Assembly (NCBI GenBank): GCA_903872565.1
Contig: CAIQLG010000368.1
Coordinates: 1 to 32,029 of the forward strand
Origin: an uncultured Lentisphaerota bacterium
Lineage (GTDB): Bacteria > Verrucomicrobiota > Lentisphaeria > Victivallales > GWF2-50-93
DNA: 32,029 nucleotides
Direction of reading: 5' to 3'
Shown: one piece after another, positions 15,221 to 24,345 of the stretch
How the letters are laid out: each line of letters opens with the position of its first letter
Position numbering within the stretch: the first letter of the stretch is position 1
The notes under the pieces: generated by a model
The model's database searches: none
Told to the model about the DNA's origin: nothing
The model's input: the letters and a program-made list of their open reading frames with translations, nothing else
Position numbers and translations under genes: made by a program

Positions 15221-17437
15221 TTATTTGTAAATGTCTTTTCTTCTTTGAACATAAATGTCATATGAGCTGTCGGTGTCATTAATGGTGTCGATATTGGTGG
15301 CATTTGTCGAATAGGAAATATAGAGATTATAGCCGTCTGTCCCAATCGAAGGATATAGGGAACTCCCATTTAGCTTGGATCCCTCCCCATTTATTGTTAC
15401 AAGATTGGTTGTGGATGCTACGGTGTCCCTTATGAAAATATCCGACAAGCCAGTGTCACCAGTGACAAGTTTGTTGGCATCAGACTGGAATAACGCGTAT
15501 ACCCCGTCCTCGGAAATCTGCGGATTCCCGGAGGGGCCGTCGTTAGCCTGTTCTCCACTTGTCGAGACGCTGATTCTTGTCGTCACCCCAGTTAGGACAT
15601 TGTATAGGAAGGCATCGCTGTAACTGTTGGTGTCTGGAGTTATAGAGTCGAGATTTGTCGCATTGCTTGAATAGACAACGAACAGATTTGGGGCGGTTCC
15701 AGCTATATATGCAAAGGAAGAGTCGCCATTTCCTATAACCCCAGCTCCGCTTATACTAATTAGGGTAGTGCTCGTATTGCCAAGGGTGTCAAAAGTCCCG
15801 GTGCTACCGACATCCCTGTCGTGCAGATATATCTGATATATTTTTGTTGGATTTGGGTGGGCTAAATCAAGGTTTGTCGAATTGGATTCGAAGGTGACAA
15901 ATCGCCCGTCAAGGCTGATCCCCGGATCTTTGGAAGTTCCATCGCCTAAGACTCCCGCAGTGGACTGGCTAATCAACGCGGTATTGCCAGTTGTTCTGTC
16001 ATGCACGAAGACATCCGGAGTCCCATTGTTGTCCGCCGGATCAGGAGCAGTCGAAAGTTTGTTGCCTCCTGCTTGGAAGGCGATCTGCGTTCCGTCACCT
16101 GAAATGACTCCATTGTAGGAGTTATCATTATTTTCGCCCCCAGCGGAATCAACACTTACCATTTCAAATGATGCTGTCCCGTTATCATATGCAAATACAT
16201 CAACCATTCTGTTCGTGTCGGCCACTATCGTGTAATCTGCCGAATGGAAGGTGATGATGGCTCCATCGTCGGAGATTATTTTGCCGACGGAGGAGACTCC
16301 TTGCACTCCAGCGTATGCGTTCCTCGCTAGGGTATATCCCTTTGTGCCCCTATCATAGATCCCTATTGCTCCATAGAGTCCAGCCGCCGTATCATCGGAA
16401 GACCAAATTACGAACATCCCATCTCTGGTTATACTGTTCTGATAACAGTTGAAGTCCACTAGAGTTCCAGCGCTTATTATTTCAGTAGAATAGGGGTATT
16501 TGACGTTGACAACGACATTTGCATTGTCGGTCAGGCCTGTTAAACTGCTCTGCATTGTATAAATGAAGGTGTCAGTTCCAAACCAGTTCAGATTAGGTGT
16601 GTAAGTGATCGTATTATCAATGTTTATCACAGCGGTTCCATTGACTGGCTGGGTGTTTATCGCTGTAACTGACAGAGTCGCGCCCGGATTGACATCGTAG
16701 TCGTTTGCAAGCACGTGTATGTTCACCCCTACATCCGCAATGCGCACTCTCATATCCATCGTGGCATTGTCGTCCTGAGCAAAGGGGGCCTGTCCAGCAT
16801 AGCCTTTTAACGCTATTGCATTCTGAAGAGCGCCTATAACCTGTGCCACTGTCTGCCCTGAAAGATTGGCATTTTTTGTCAGTGTCATATCGAGTTGGAG
16901 GTTGGTTCTGCCAGTTCCCGAAGAAAGTATGATTTCCGCGGCAGACTCGTTCCAGGCTGCGGATCCGCTAAGTGACTTGGCAATGTTGAGAAAGCTTGCG
17001 CCACCGGACTGGGCGGCGGTGACTCCACTGCCTACTTTTCCCGAATACATTTCTGCCCTGTTCTTGCCGATAAAACCGGAGATTATGACATAGTAGCTAC
17101 CTGAAAATTCCTTGTTCTCGAAAGTCGCGGTATCGTTAAGGAAGGTGTCTGTAATGTAGTATTTATTAATGCCTTGCACCCAGTATTTTATAATTGTGGG
17201 CTTGGCCAGAGGATTGAGCGGGTCAGTGTAGGTGCCTGATACCGGATCGAAATTCACCACGAAATAACCTTTTTGCGAGAGAACTGTTCTATCATATGTC
17301 TCTCCGTTGTTGATGGATAAGTTTTGCGTTCCTGTAAGTTTCCACTTGTAAACGAGCACTTCAGAACTTGCATTGAATGAGAATGCCGCGATGAAAAACA
17401 GGAAGAACGACACCGCCAAAAATTTAGTTTTAATCAT
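15221..17437 (-). CDS. Exported protein with tandem-95/cadherin-like domain and beta-propeller
   Basis: A 738-aa protein with a signal peptide (residues about 1-25). Residues about 26-200 form the region shared with the 14573 protein. Residues about 218-315 form an Ig-like tandem-95/VCBS type domain (VHVLANDYDVNPGA-like start, later TYTPNLNWFGTDTFIYT). From about 320 to the end come roughly six repeats with the TolB/PD40 propeller pattern: a strand 'S-DG--(V/I)-F-S', then D-(I/V)F-(V/Y)D, then a threonine/serine-rich strand. No enzyme signature is seen, so it is probably a binding or surface protein. A promoter lies at 17493-17521. Confidence 0.8.
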   Translation of the reverse strand: MIKTKFLAVSFFLFFIAAFSFNASSEVLVYKWKLTGTQNLSINNGETYDRTVLSQKGYFVVNFDPVSGTYTDPLNPLAKPTIIKYWVQGINKYYITDTFLNDTATFENKEFSGSYYVIISGFIGKNRAEMYSGKVGSGVTAAQSGGASFLNIAKSLSGSAAWNESAAEIILSSGTGRTNLQLDMTLTKNANLSGQTVAQVIGALQNAIALKGYAGQAPFAQDDNATMDMRVRIADVGVNIHVLANDYDVNPGATLSVTAINTQPVNGTAVINIDNTITYTPNLNWFGTDTFIYTMQSSLTGLTDNANVVVNVKYPYSTEIISAGTLVDFNCYQNSITRDGMFVIWSSDDTAAGLYGAIGIYDRGTKGYTLARNAYAGVQGVSSVGKIISDDGAIITFHSADYTIVADTNRMVDVFAYDNGTASFEMVSVDSAGGENNDNSYNGVISGDGTQIAFQAGGNKLSTAPDPADNNGTPDVFVHDRTTGNTALISQSTAGVLGDGTSKDPGISLDGRFVTFESNSTNLDLAHPNPTKIYQIYLHDRDVGSTGTFDTLGNTSTTLISISGAGVIGNGDSSFAYIAGTAPNLFVVYSSNATNLDSITPDTNSYSDAFLYNVLTGVTTRISVSTSGEQANDGPSGNPQISEDGVYALFQSDANKLVTGDTGLSDIFIRDTVASTTNLVTINGEGSKLNGSSLYPSIGTDGYNLYISYSTNATNIDTINDTDSSYDIYVQRRKDIYK

Positions 17438-17492
17438 TTTGATGTAAGCCCCTTAAGAAATTTTCATTTTTCAGAATCAGAAATAATTGCCG

Positions 17493-17521
17493 AATATAAA
17501 TCAATGCAATCGAAAAAACAA
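17493..17521 (-). promoter_or_regulatory. Possible promoter of the 15221-17437 operon
   Basis: Read on the minus strand: TTGTTT (17516-17521), 17 bases, TATATT (17493-17498). Start near 17486, leader about 49 bases. Confidence 0.45.
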
Positions 17522-17551
17522 ATCAGCAAGGCTAAAAAAATAGCATTTTGT

Positions 17552-17586
17552 ACAAGTTCAATAAAATACGGGGTTACTGAACTTGT
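17552..17586 (-). terminator. Probable terminator of the 17590-22143 gene
   Basis: ACAAGTTCA (17552-17560) pairs with TGAACTTGT (17578-17586), and the stem extends inward by three more pairs after one mismatch. It starts four bases after the minus-strand stop codon, and a run of seven T follows on that strand after a short gap. The wide loop and the distance to the T-run make it less than ideal. Confidence 0.5.
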
Positions 17587-17589
17587 CCG

Positions 17590-20500
17590 CTACGGCTGAA
17601 ACACTATCCCATACTTGCCGTTCAGATAAGTTTCAACCTTGCCGATATTGCCAGCATCCAGTATTTCATTATACATAAGGATCTCGAATATGTAGCCGGA
17701 ATAATAGCTGCCAGTACTCCCTGTAATGTCGTGGAACTGGCCTGTCCCCTTAAGCGCGCCGATAACCGCAGCCTTGTGTTTGGCAAGAGTCCCTATTCCA
17801 GCAGTCGTTCCAATGGTGGCTCCATTGAGAAATCCCTCCAATTTGTTGTTCGGCTGGTCAAAGGTCATCTGCAAGCAGTAAGGAGTGCTGGCGGCGATTG
17901 GTCCGGACACATTGACGGGCCCCCAGGCCGCAGAAGTCTTGGATCCTCTCATGTCCCAGGCGCAAAGGTATACGTTCCCCCCGCTTACATAAGCGGACAG
18001 GCCTGTGTTCTTGTCTCCCTGAGACCATATCACCTGTCTCCTGGTAACATCAGCGCCGGTCTGGAAGACGATGAACATCATCTTCTGGGTGTAAGGTGTT
18101 TTGGATGAGTTTATCTCTGTATTGTTTTTTGACATTACATAGTCGTCAATTCCATCGAAAAGGATACCTCTCTGTGAATTGAGGACATTCTCCTGACACA
18201 GAGGAGCGCTAGTGTTGTTGTTCTGGTAGAATTTTGCCAAGCTTGTGGACTTGTCAAACCATCCGGCAAGACCGTTGGTCGCGTTTTTCTGAATGCCTTG
18301 GATGATGCTGTTGTCAAGCCAGAGGACAAAATCATCCACCGGCAAGAAGGAATTTCCGAATGTAACGCCCATATATGTTTCAATGTTCGTTCTCTCCAAG
18401 ACAGATAGTACACCGTTGTAATGGATGAAGGCTGCGACTTTACCGGAGAAGCCAACGGTTTTCGCCTTTCCATCATGGAAGTAGGTTGTCTTGCATAAGT
18501 TGCCAATGGCGGAATTTGCCGTAGTGGCATAAAGTTTCTGCACACCAATGGCCGGTCCATTTTCGAATTCTATTCCATTCAGATATCCCCTCATTGTACC
18601 GGTCGGCTGATCAAATGTGTAGAAGAGTGTATATGCTGTTTCCGCTGTGACTGGAGTGCTTGTGTAGATTGGCCCCCAGGCTGTAGCCGGGCCAGTCCCG
18701 TCGTCATCTGTCAGATTCCAGGCATTGATGTACAGACGTCCCGTATATATGTATGCGTTCATCCCACGTTTATTGTTGCCAATAGCGAAGATGGTCTGAC
18801 GTTTAGTGACATCCATCCCTGTCCTGATATACATCCCAATTGTTTTTTCAGTGTATGGTCCGCCTGAATTTACTCCCGCCGAGCTGGCGATCTCAAGAAG
18901 CGATTTTCCTGTAAATGCAATAGTTGGGTTCCCTGCCAGGACATTCGAGATAAGAGGTTTTTTGGGGTTTTTTGTCTGCCATGCACTGTTGAATTTATCC
19001 GGCGAAAAGTCCTTCCAGAAGATGACCTTGTTTGTATCGTCCCTGTTTATTCCCCCGGTGTTGGAAAGCAATGATACCGTCAGATTCGCCGGTGTAGCAA
19101 TTGCAGTGGATTTGACCTCAAGTGAAACGGTAACTATTTGCGGGGAGTTGGCTGCGGTGGGAGAAGTTATCGTGATTGTCGTATTGTAGATGCCCACAGG
19201 CAGATCTGAACTCGCATACGTGACTGCTATCGTTTTTTGGTCAGCAATTCCATTTGAGACACCAGAAGTCGGATCGCAAGACAGCCATGCGACATTTTCA
19301 TTTATGAAATAGTTAAGAGTGCTGTCGGCATTGGAATTTGATATGGTGAACCCGCTTGGTGTTGCGGTTTCTCCAGCTATGCAACTTTGCGAAATGATGT
19401 TTGTATTCAGTTTTATTGCAGGCGCAATGTAGACATTTAGAGAGACTCCAATGATCAGCGGTGTATTTGTCGCACCCGGCGCAGTTATTGTTATTATCGC
19501 ATTGTAGGTGCCTTCAAGCATGCCAGCCGTGTGGAAAGTGATTATTACATTGGTCACATCGTTGGGCCCCACCGAGGATCCAATGTTGGGGGTACAGACA
19601 AGCCATCCTCCAGAATTATCTGTGATGGTGTAATTAAGAGCACCTCCGCCAGCGTTCCAGATAGAGAAAGATTGCTGGGGCGCATCAAACCCCTTGACTA
19701 CGGAGAGATTGAAGGAGGTTGGAGTTGCTGCGATATACGGACCAACATACAGCGTTACGGTTACTGTTCTAGTGGAGATTGTCGGATCTGGTATCCACGC
19801 TGAGTTTGTGCCTACCACTGTTATGGTTGCATCGTAAACGCCTTGAGGCAGAGTAGCCGCAGCAGGGAGGAATGACAACGTTATAGTCTGCTTATCGCTC
19901 TGCCCTGTCGAGGTGCCTTGAACGGGAAGATTGCCGCAGGAAAGCCATGGGGCGACGGCCGGATTGTAGGTAATTGAGGAGATTACGAAATATAGGGTGC
20001 CCGCTCCCGAGTTCCATATATCGAATGTCCGATTCGCCGGCACAGTAGCAACTGGGGTGCCCACAGACATGGCTTGTAAGCTGGTTGATATCATCGGTGG
20101 CAAGACTGTGAGGGTTACATTAATGGTTTTGGGCGAATTCGTGGCAGTGGCATCAGTTATGGTTATCGTTGCATTATAAGTGCCTGCGGCGAGAGCGGAC
20201 GTATTATAACTCACCGTTATGGTCGTTTTATTGGTGGGGCCAGTCGAGGTACCGCTGGTCGGAGCGCAGGAAAGCCAAGTAACATCATCTGTGATGGAAA
20301 AATTGAGTGTTCCCAGTCCGGAATTCCATATCTGAAATGTGTTAGGAGACGCATTTGCGCCCCTTGCACATTGGGGCGCAAGGGATCCAACTGATGTGGC
20401 GATTATTGGATTGGCCGCGATCAGGAAGTTTATACCCCATAAATTACCAGGAATACCCACCCCTGTAAGAGTGTCATAGGATTTTCCTGTTGTAAGATTG

Positions 20501-22143
20501 TATGGAACTGTCATGGAACCTTGACAGCTAACTACGACATCCTGGTTGGAAGGCACTAAGTCAGTAGGGCCTTTGTCTTTTCTTCCAAAAGAATAAATCC
20601 CATATTGGTCCGAAATGCATGTTCTGGTTTGAGGTTGCTGACCTGAAACAGTATATTTAAGCATCACCGTTTTTCCTGAAATCGGGATGCCGCCAGCTGT
20701 CGCGACACGTCCACTTATTATTTCGCCGGTACCTTCTTGAAAAATGTTGTATACGCAAGAATTAATGACATTGACAAAGTACCATGTGTGAGAATTAGCA
20801 TCGGTAAACGAGACACCACCGTTATACCATCCATCGCCTATGCCTAAATTGCACAGATTCATATGGTACCAGGGGTCAATGTAAGGCATGGCATTAAAAC
20901 CATAGCCATCACAGACAACTGAGTAATAGGTGAGGGGGTAATGAACATCGATTAATGTGTTCCAATAGTGCAGTCCCAGAAGAACTGGCCGCCCCGCATC
21001 AAGATTAGGTAATACCATTTTATGAAGAAGGTCGGCAGATATGGATTTCTTATTGTACGCTTGCAGTCCCTCGGAGCTTTGAACATTGGGCATTTCGTAT
21101 ATTATGGCATTGCTATAATGAAATGTGTTTTTAAAAGATAATCTTACTCTGTCGTATTTACTCAATGGGTTAAATGCGGTTGAGCCTTCAGGATCCATAG
21201 GATTCCACGGCTCAATTCCGAATGGTCCGTACTGTGAAGGGACAAAAGGCGGGTCGATGGAAATAGCAGCATTATAGCAGAGGCCACCAATATCTTTCCT
21301 CTGTTGCATGCCTGTGGTATTGATCGGAGCCGCTGGCATGTTGGACCAGTTGTACGCCCCATCAGTTCCAGTACCGGCCATCAACCTCTTAGTTTGAATA
21401 GCTCCATTCACATGGACTTGATATTCATCCAGAGGAAAGTTTGCTGACGGAAATTGGTAATATCTTAATATCTGCGTCTCAGCCACGACGAGACCGCCGG
21501 TGGGATAATTCGTGGTGAGCCCAGGAAACCAATTTGTTGCATCTGAAGGAGTGTAGTAGTTGAAGCAAGACACAGGATTGACGTAATTGGTACCGAAGGC
21601 ATCAGTCTGCCCCCACCTACTTGTCACAAAGGGTGCAACCCACACTTGTCCAACGTTCTGAGCATTTGCTATGCGCCCTTGTATATTTGTCCCTTGGCTG
21701 GAAGACGATACAAGGCTATCCCATTTATTTTTTCCCGCTACGGCTGAACTATCTTTCGCAAGTTCTGCGAGGTTTGCATGGGCTCCTGTGGTATTACCGA
21801 AAAGAAGAGAGTTCTGAGCGGTATTGGGATCTTCAGAGTATTTCCCTGTACCTGAGAATGCCATCACCGGTTCCAGCAGATCATCGGAAGATAAAATTAG
21901 CCACCCTTCCGGGGCAAGACTTACGGCATAAAAAAGCAGTTCCCCTGTAGGACTTTTAACAGGCTTTACAGATTCAATTATATTGCTCATCTTTTCACCA
22001 AACCACATACTGCTGTTACTGTCCGAGAGCCATCCTTGGGCAGCCTTCTGTGCAGTCTCAAGAGGAACAGGTGCCGAATTCAATCCAACGACAAAGAAAA
22101 ACAACAATAAAAACGGTGTAAAACTCGCCAAGCATCTTTTCAT
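17590..22143 (-). CDS. Exported giant protein: inactivated C10 peptidase, BACON-like repeats, LamG-like domains
   Basis: A 1517-aa protein. Signal peptide about residues 1-23. Residues about 24-110 look like the Spi/prodomain of C10 (streptopain-like) peptidases. About 160-450 resembles the C10 catalytic domain, with APFVTSRWGQ, then PTGGLVVAETQILRYYQFP where active enzymes have a Cys (here L218), and YYSVVCDGYG where they have a His (here Y407). A carboxypeptidase-regulatory-like domain follows at about 475. Four BACON-like modules follow at about 575-680, 681-800, 800-904 and 904-1014, each with a phi-WLxC core and an SxGxTxG-like turn. Two mutually similar LamG/concanavalin-like domains end the protein (1018-1261 and 1261-1516). 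AAGGAG eight bases before the ATG at 22143 fixes the start. It is probably secreted and carbohydrate- or surface-binding rather than proteolytic; that role is inferred. Confidence 0.8.
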   Translation of the reverse strand: MKRCLASFTPFLLLFFFVVGLNSAPVPLETAQKAAQGWLSDSNSSMWFGEKMSNIIESVKPVKSPTGELLFYAVSLAPEGWLILSSDDLLEPVMAFSGTGKYSEDPNTAQNSLLFGNTTGAHANLAELAKDSSAVAGKNKWDSLVSSSSQGTNIQGRIANAQNVGQVWVAPFVTSRWGQTDAFGTNYVNPVSCFNYYTPSDATNWFPGLTTNYPTGGLVVAETQILRYYQFPSANFPLDEYQVHVNGAIQTKRLMAGTGTDGAYNWSNMPAAPINTTGMQQRKDIGGLCYNAAISIDPPFVPSQYGPFGIEPWNPMDPEGSTAFNPLSKYDRVRLSFKNTFHYSNAIIYEMPNVQSSEGLQAYNKKSISADLLHKMVLPNLDAGRPVLLGLHYWNTLIDVHYPLTYYSVVCDGYGFNAMPYIDPWYHMNLCNLGIGDGWYNGGVSFTDANSHTWYFVNVINSCVYNIFQEGTGEIISGRVATAGGIPISGKTVMLKYTVSGQQPQTRTCISDQYGIYSFGRKDKGPTDLVPSNQDVVVSCQGSMTVPYNLTTGKSYDTLTGVGIPGNLWGINFLIAANPIIATSVGSLAPQCARGANASPNTFQIWNSGLGTLNFSITDDVTWLSCAPTSGTSTGPTNKTTITVSYNTSALAAGTYNATITITDATATNSPKTINVTLTVLPPMISTSLQAMSVGTPVATVPANRTFDIWNSGAGTLYFVISSITYNPAVAPWLSCGNLPVQGTSTGQSDKQTITLSFLPAAATLPQGVYDATITVVGTNSAWIPDPTISTRTVTVTLYVGPYIAATPTSFNLSVVKGFDAPQQSFSIWNAGGGALNYTITDNSGGWLVCTPNIGSSVGPNDVTNVIITFHTAGMLEGTYNAIITITAPGATNTPLIIGVSLNVYIAPAIKLNTNIISQSCIAGETATPSGFTISNSNADSTLNYFINENVAWLSCDPTSGVSNGIADQKTIAVTYASSDLPVGIYNTTITITSPTAANSPQIVTVSLEVKSTAIATPANLTVSLLSNTGGINRDDTNKVIFWKDFSPDKFNSAWQTKNPKKPLISNVLAGNPTIAFTGKSLLEIASSAGVNSGGPYTEKTIGMYIRTGMDVTKRQTIFAIGNNKRGMNAYIYTGRLYINAWNLTDDDGTGPATAWGPIYTSTPVTAETAYTLFYTFDQPTGTMRGYLNGIEFENGPAIGVQKLYATTANSAIGNLCKTTYFHDGKAKTVGFSGKVAAFIHYNGVLSVLERTNIETYMGVTFGNSFLPVDDFVLWLDNSIIQGIQKNATNGLAGWFDKSTSLAKFYQNNNTSAPLCQENVLNSQRGILFDGIDDYVMSKNNTEINSSKTPYTQKMMFIVFQTGADVTRRQVIWSQGDKNTGLSAYVSGGNVYLCAWDMRGSKTSAAWGPVNVSGPIAASTPYCLQMTFDQPNNKLEGFLNGATIGTTAGIGTLAKHKAAVIGALKGTGQFHDITGSTGSYYSGYIFEILMYNEILDAGNIGKVETYLNGKYGIVFQP

Positions 22144-22317
22144 AGATACAACTCCTTCATTAGTAGTTATTTTTATCAAAATCATCCACAAAAAAAATCG
22201 TTTCAATCCATATTCTATTCTGACGTTACCATATGGTGGCAAAAATGCAAGGCCTAATTTGTTAAATTTATTAATTTTTTGCATCGGGTCAGTTTTTGTT
22301 GGGAATCTCCTAATTCC

Positions 22318-22490
22318 GTGACACCCTTTTTGTCTGTCACTTCTTCATTCATTATTTACTTTTCAATATGCCCCGAAATGGCATTTCTACCATCCCGATG
22401 AACCATTTCCGATATTTTTTCGTAATGCGTCAGAGCTTATTCCTGAGGTTGTACTTAATCCGCCACGGCGGATACTTAATATCATATTTT
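22318..22490. repeat. Diverged tandem duplication, unit A
   Basis: It begins GTGAC-N2-CCTTTTTGTCTGTCAC, passes through CCCCGAAATGGCAT and CATTTCCGAT-N-TTTTTT, and ends near CTTAAT-N-TCATATT at 22471-22485. The same landmarks recur 341 bp later in unit B at nearly constant distances. GTGACA and TGTCAC can pair, and GAAATGGCATTTC is a palindrome. The remaining stretches 22144-22317 and 22491-22658 are AT-rich with no gene. Confidence 0.65.
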
Positions 22491-22658
22491 TTCCCACTAA
22501 ACACGAAAAAAACGTGAAAATATAATTTTCTACACGATGCCCCTGATTGTAATTATAATATATCACAACAATATTTTCAAGTGTAATTTTCATTTTTTCA
22601 TTTTTTTAAAATTACCATGGTGAAAAGGCTTGAAAAAGTACAATATGTACCTGATTAC

Positions 22659-22822
22659 GTGACGGCCTTTTTGTCTGTCACTAATTCTTTCATTTTTAAT
22701 TTTTAAACATACCCCGAAATGGCATTCCTCTCATCCCTCCGAAGCATTTCCGATGTTTTTTCCCTTGTTTTACCTCCTTCCCGCCTGTTATTGGCAGCTT
22801 TCTTATTCTTAATGTCATATTA
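22659..22822. repeat. Diverged tandem duplication, unit B
   Basis: The second copy of the unit at 22318. The first 100 bp match well (the GTGAC/GTCAC pair, CCCCGAAATGGCAT, CATTTCCGATGTTTTTT); the last part shares only CTTAATGTCATATT. No ribosome binding site or protein-like frame crosses either unit. Confidence 0.65.
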
Positions 22823-22908
22823 AGGAATAGCGATTTTTCTTGTCTTTAAACTCGGTTCAATACTTATTTTTAACTTTTTTCGTCACTTTTTCAGGTATTT
22901 CGACCTTA

Positions 22909-23179
22909 GGGACTGTTAACTACAATTGGGCGGGAGTGCCAGGCCATCGCAGACAAGGAGAAACGAATGAGTCCCGACCTCCATAAGGGAGGAGTCGGGA
23001 TGAATGAGGAACGACGCAGTATCCGATGGCCTGTCGCCCCGCTCCGGAGGGCTGGCGCTCTTCCGCCTTTTTCCTGCGTCACTCAATCGTTACATATCCT
23101 TGGATATGCTCCTCATTCGTTCCTTGGTAAAAGCCATAATAACTCCCAGCAAATGTAGCACTTATTATATAACAGTCCC
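22909..23179. mobile_element. MITE-like element with TTA target duplication
   Basis: A 271-bp segment bounded by GGGACTGTTA (22909-22918) and its exact inverse TAACAGTCCC (23170-23179), directly flanked by TTA on both sides (22906-22908, 23180-23182). Inside are further inverted pairs: CAGGCCATCG/CGATGGCCTG, AACGAATGAG/CTCATTCGTT, a hairpin around TCCCGAC/GTCGGGA and CATATCC/GGATATG. There is no transposase, so it would depend on one elsewhere. A 3-bp TNA duplication and GGGAC-like ends recall the IS1031 group of the IS5 family, which is a tentative link. A 63-codon frame inside lacks a ribosome binding site and looks incidental. Confidence 0.75.
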
Positions 23180-23331
23180 TTAGCTTGATAGCTATGCAGT
23201 GTCGGGGGCGTTCACGGCCAACGTCCTACTATGCCAAGGCCTCGCAGGACAGATGGCTGCGGGCACAATTAATGCAATACCTGAGTCTCAGACGCATTAC
23301 CATTATATTGTTGAAAAGAACCTCTCCGCGT

Positions 23332-23359
23332 TTGCTTTTTTACCTGAAATGAATTATTT
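23332..23359 (+). promoter_or_regulatory. Possible promoter of the V-ATPase operon
   Basis: TTGCTT (23332-23337), 16 bases, TTATTT (23354-23359). Weak -10; this is the best candidate in the 220 bases between the MITE-like element and atpE. Confidence 0.3.
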
Positions 23360-23362
23360 TCA

Positions 23363-23385
23363 GCAATTAACATTTGCAATTAACA
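23363..23385 (+). repeat. Direct repeat GCAATTAACA x2 before atpE
   Basis: GCAATTAACA occurs at 23363-23372 and again at 23376-23385, a 13-bp period, just before the ribosome binding site of atpE. It may be a regulator site or leader element; two copies of ten bases exceed chance expectation but give no function. Confidence 0.4.
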
Positions 23386-23401
23386 CTCCGGGAGCAATAC
23401 A

Positions 23402-24025
23402 ATGGCTGAAGAACTGCAGGGTCTTCTGGACAGGATCCAGAATGAAGGCTTCAAGAAAATAGAGGAAGAAAAAAGGAAAGTACTTTCAGATGCCCAAAAA
23501 CAGGCTTCAGACATAGTGGCCGAGGCGAAAAAAGAGGCGGAGGATCTTATGAAAAAGGCAAAATCCGATGCAGAAGTTGAAAAACAACGCGCTGAGGCCG
23601 CGATAAGGCAGTCTGCAAGAGACATTATAATAAAGCTCAATGAAGAGATGCTTCTGCGTGTCAGGAACATCGTTAAGGATTCCATCTCTCAGGCGATGAC
23701 TGCCGGTCTGATGGCGGAAATCATAAGAAAGACTGTTTCCGCATATATCGCTGAAAAAGACAATAGAGAAGAACCGAACCTGGAAATAATGCTCTCCCAG
23801 AAAGATCTCGACTCGCTGGGAGAAAAACTCCACGCATCACTAGTCAACGACCTGAAAATCAAACCTAAGATAGCTCTCGGAGGCGACTTTGCCGCCGGAT
23901 TGCAGATAGGCTTCAAGGGAAGCGATGTCTTTCTCGACTTCAGCGACGAGGCTGTTGCTGATTTGATCTGCTCCTATGCGGGACCAAAACTTGCCGCGAT
24001 AATAAACAAGAAGCAGAAGCAGTAA
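23402..24025 (+). CDS. atpE: V-type ATP synthase subunit E
   Basis: A 207-aa peripheral-stalk subunit. Residues about 1-80 form a long charged coiled coil (EEEKRKVLSDAQKQA, KKEAEDLMKKAKSDAE) and the rest a globular head that touches the catalytic A/B hexamer, with GGDFAAGLQIGFKGSDVFLDFS near the end, matching the conserved C-terminal strand of E subunits. Length is normal. GGGAG lies eight bases before the ATG. It is the first gene of the ATPase operon, as in Chlamydia and spirochaetes; no subunit G/H gene is seen upstream. Confidence 0.88.
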   Translation: MAEELQGLLDRIQNEGFKKIEEEKRKVLSDAQKQASDIVAEAKKEAEDLMKKAKSDAEVEKQRAEAAIRQSARDIIIKLNEEMLLRVRNIVKDSISQAMTAGLMAEIIRKTVSAYIAEKDNREEPNLEIMLSQKDLDSLGEKLHASLVNDLKIKPKIALGGDFAAGLQIGFKGSDVFLDFSDEAVADLICSYAGPKLAAIINKKQKQ

Positions 24026-24061
24026 GTATGGTAGAGGACATGGGATTTTGGATGTTCATTG

Positions 24062-24270
24062 AAATTAGTCCCGAAGGGGCATGACATACCAGCCCAGGGC
24101 AACGCCCTGGGAAATGATAGAAAAATGTGTGGACCACTGTAGGGGCGAAATATATAATGGAATGATTGGCTTAGTTTTTCTGTAGGACTATGTGGCAGCC
24201 ATTCAGGCTGCGATTGGACATTGAAACTACCCGGGGCGCTGCCTCGGGCTGGTATGTACAACCCTTTCAA
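24062..24270. repeat. Inverted pair of CATACCAGCCC elements
   Basis: CATACCAGCCC followed by AGGGCAACGCCCTGGG (24085-24111) and an inverse copy ending in GGGCTGGTATG (24230-24256) face each other across about 120 bp. Each arm also folds alone (AGGGC/GCCCT), and GCAGCC/GGCTGC lies between them (24195-24211). It fills most of the 320-base gap between atpE and the DUF2764 gene. This motif is familiar from intergenic DNA of PVC bacteria. Confidence 0.7.
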
Positions 24271-24345
24271 TGCAGTAATCCAGAGGAATAAAACGGCGAT
24301 ATTTTGACTCTGGATGATAAACAATCTTTATGATGGAAGTTTAGA

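Noticed and set aside
22967-23158. A 63-codon + strand frame inside the MITE-like element
   Set aside because: It has no ribosome binding site and is made of the element's inverted arms. It is more likely a by-product of the repeat.
23183-23338. A short frame after the MITE-like element (starting ATG near 23193)
   Set aside because: It gives about 50 basic residues with no ribosome binding site or family resemblance. No gene is called in this stretch.
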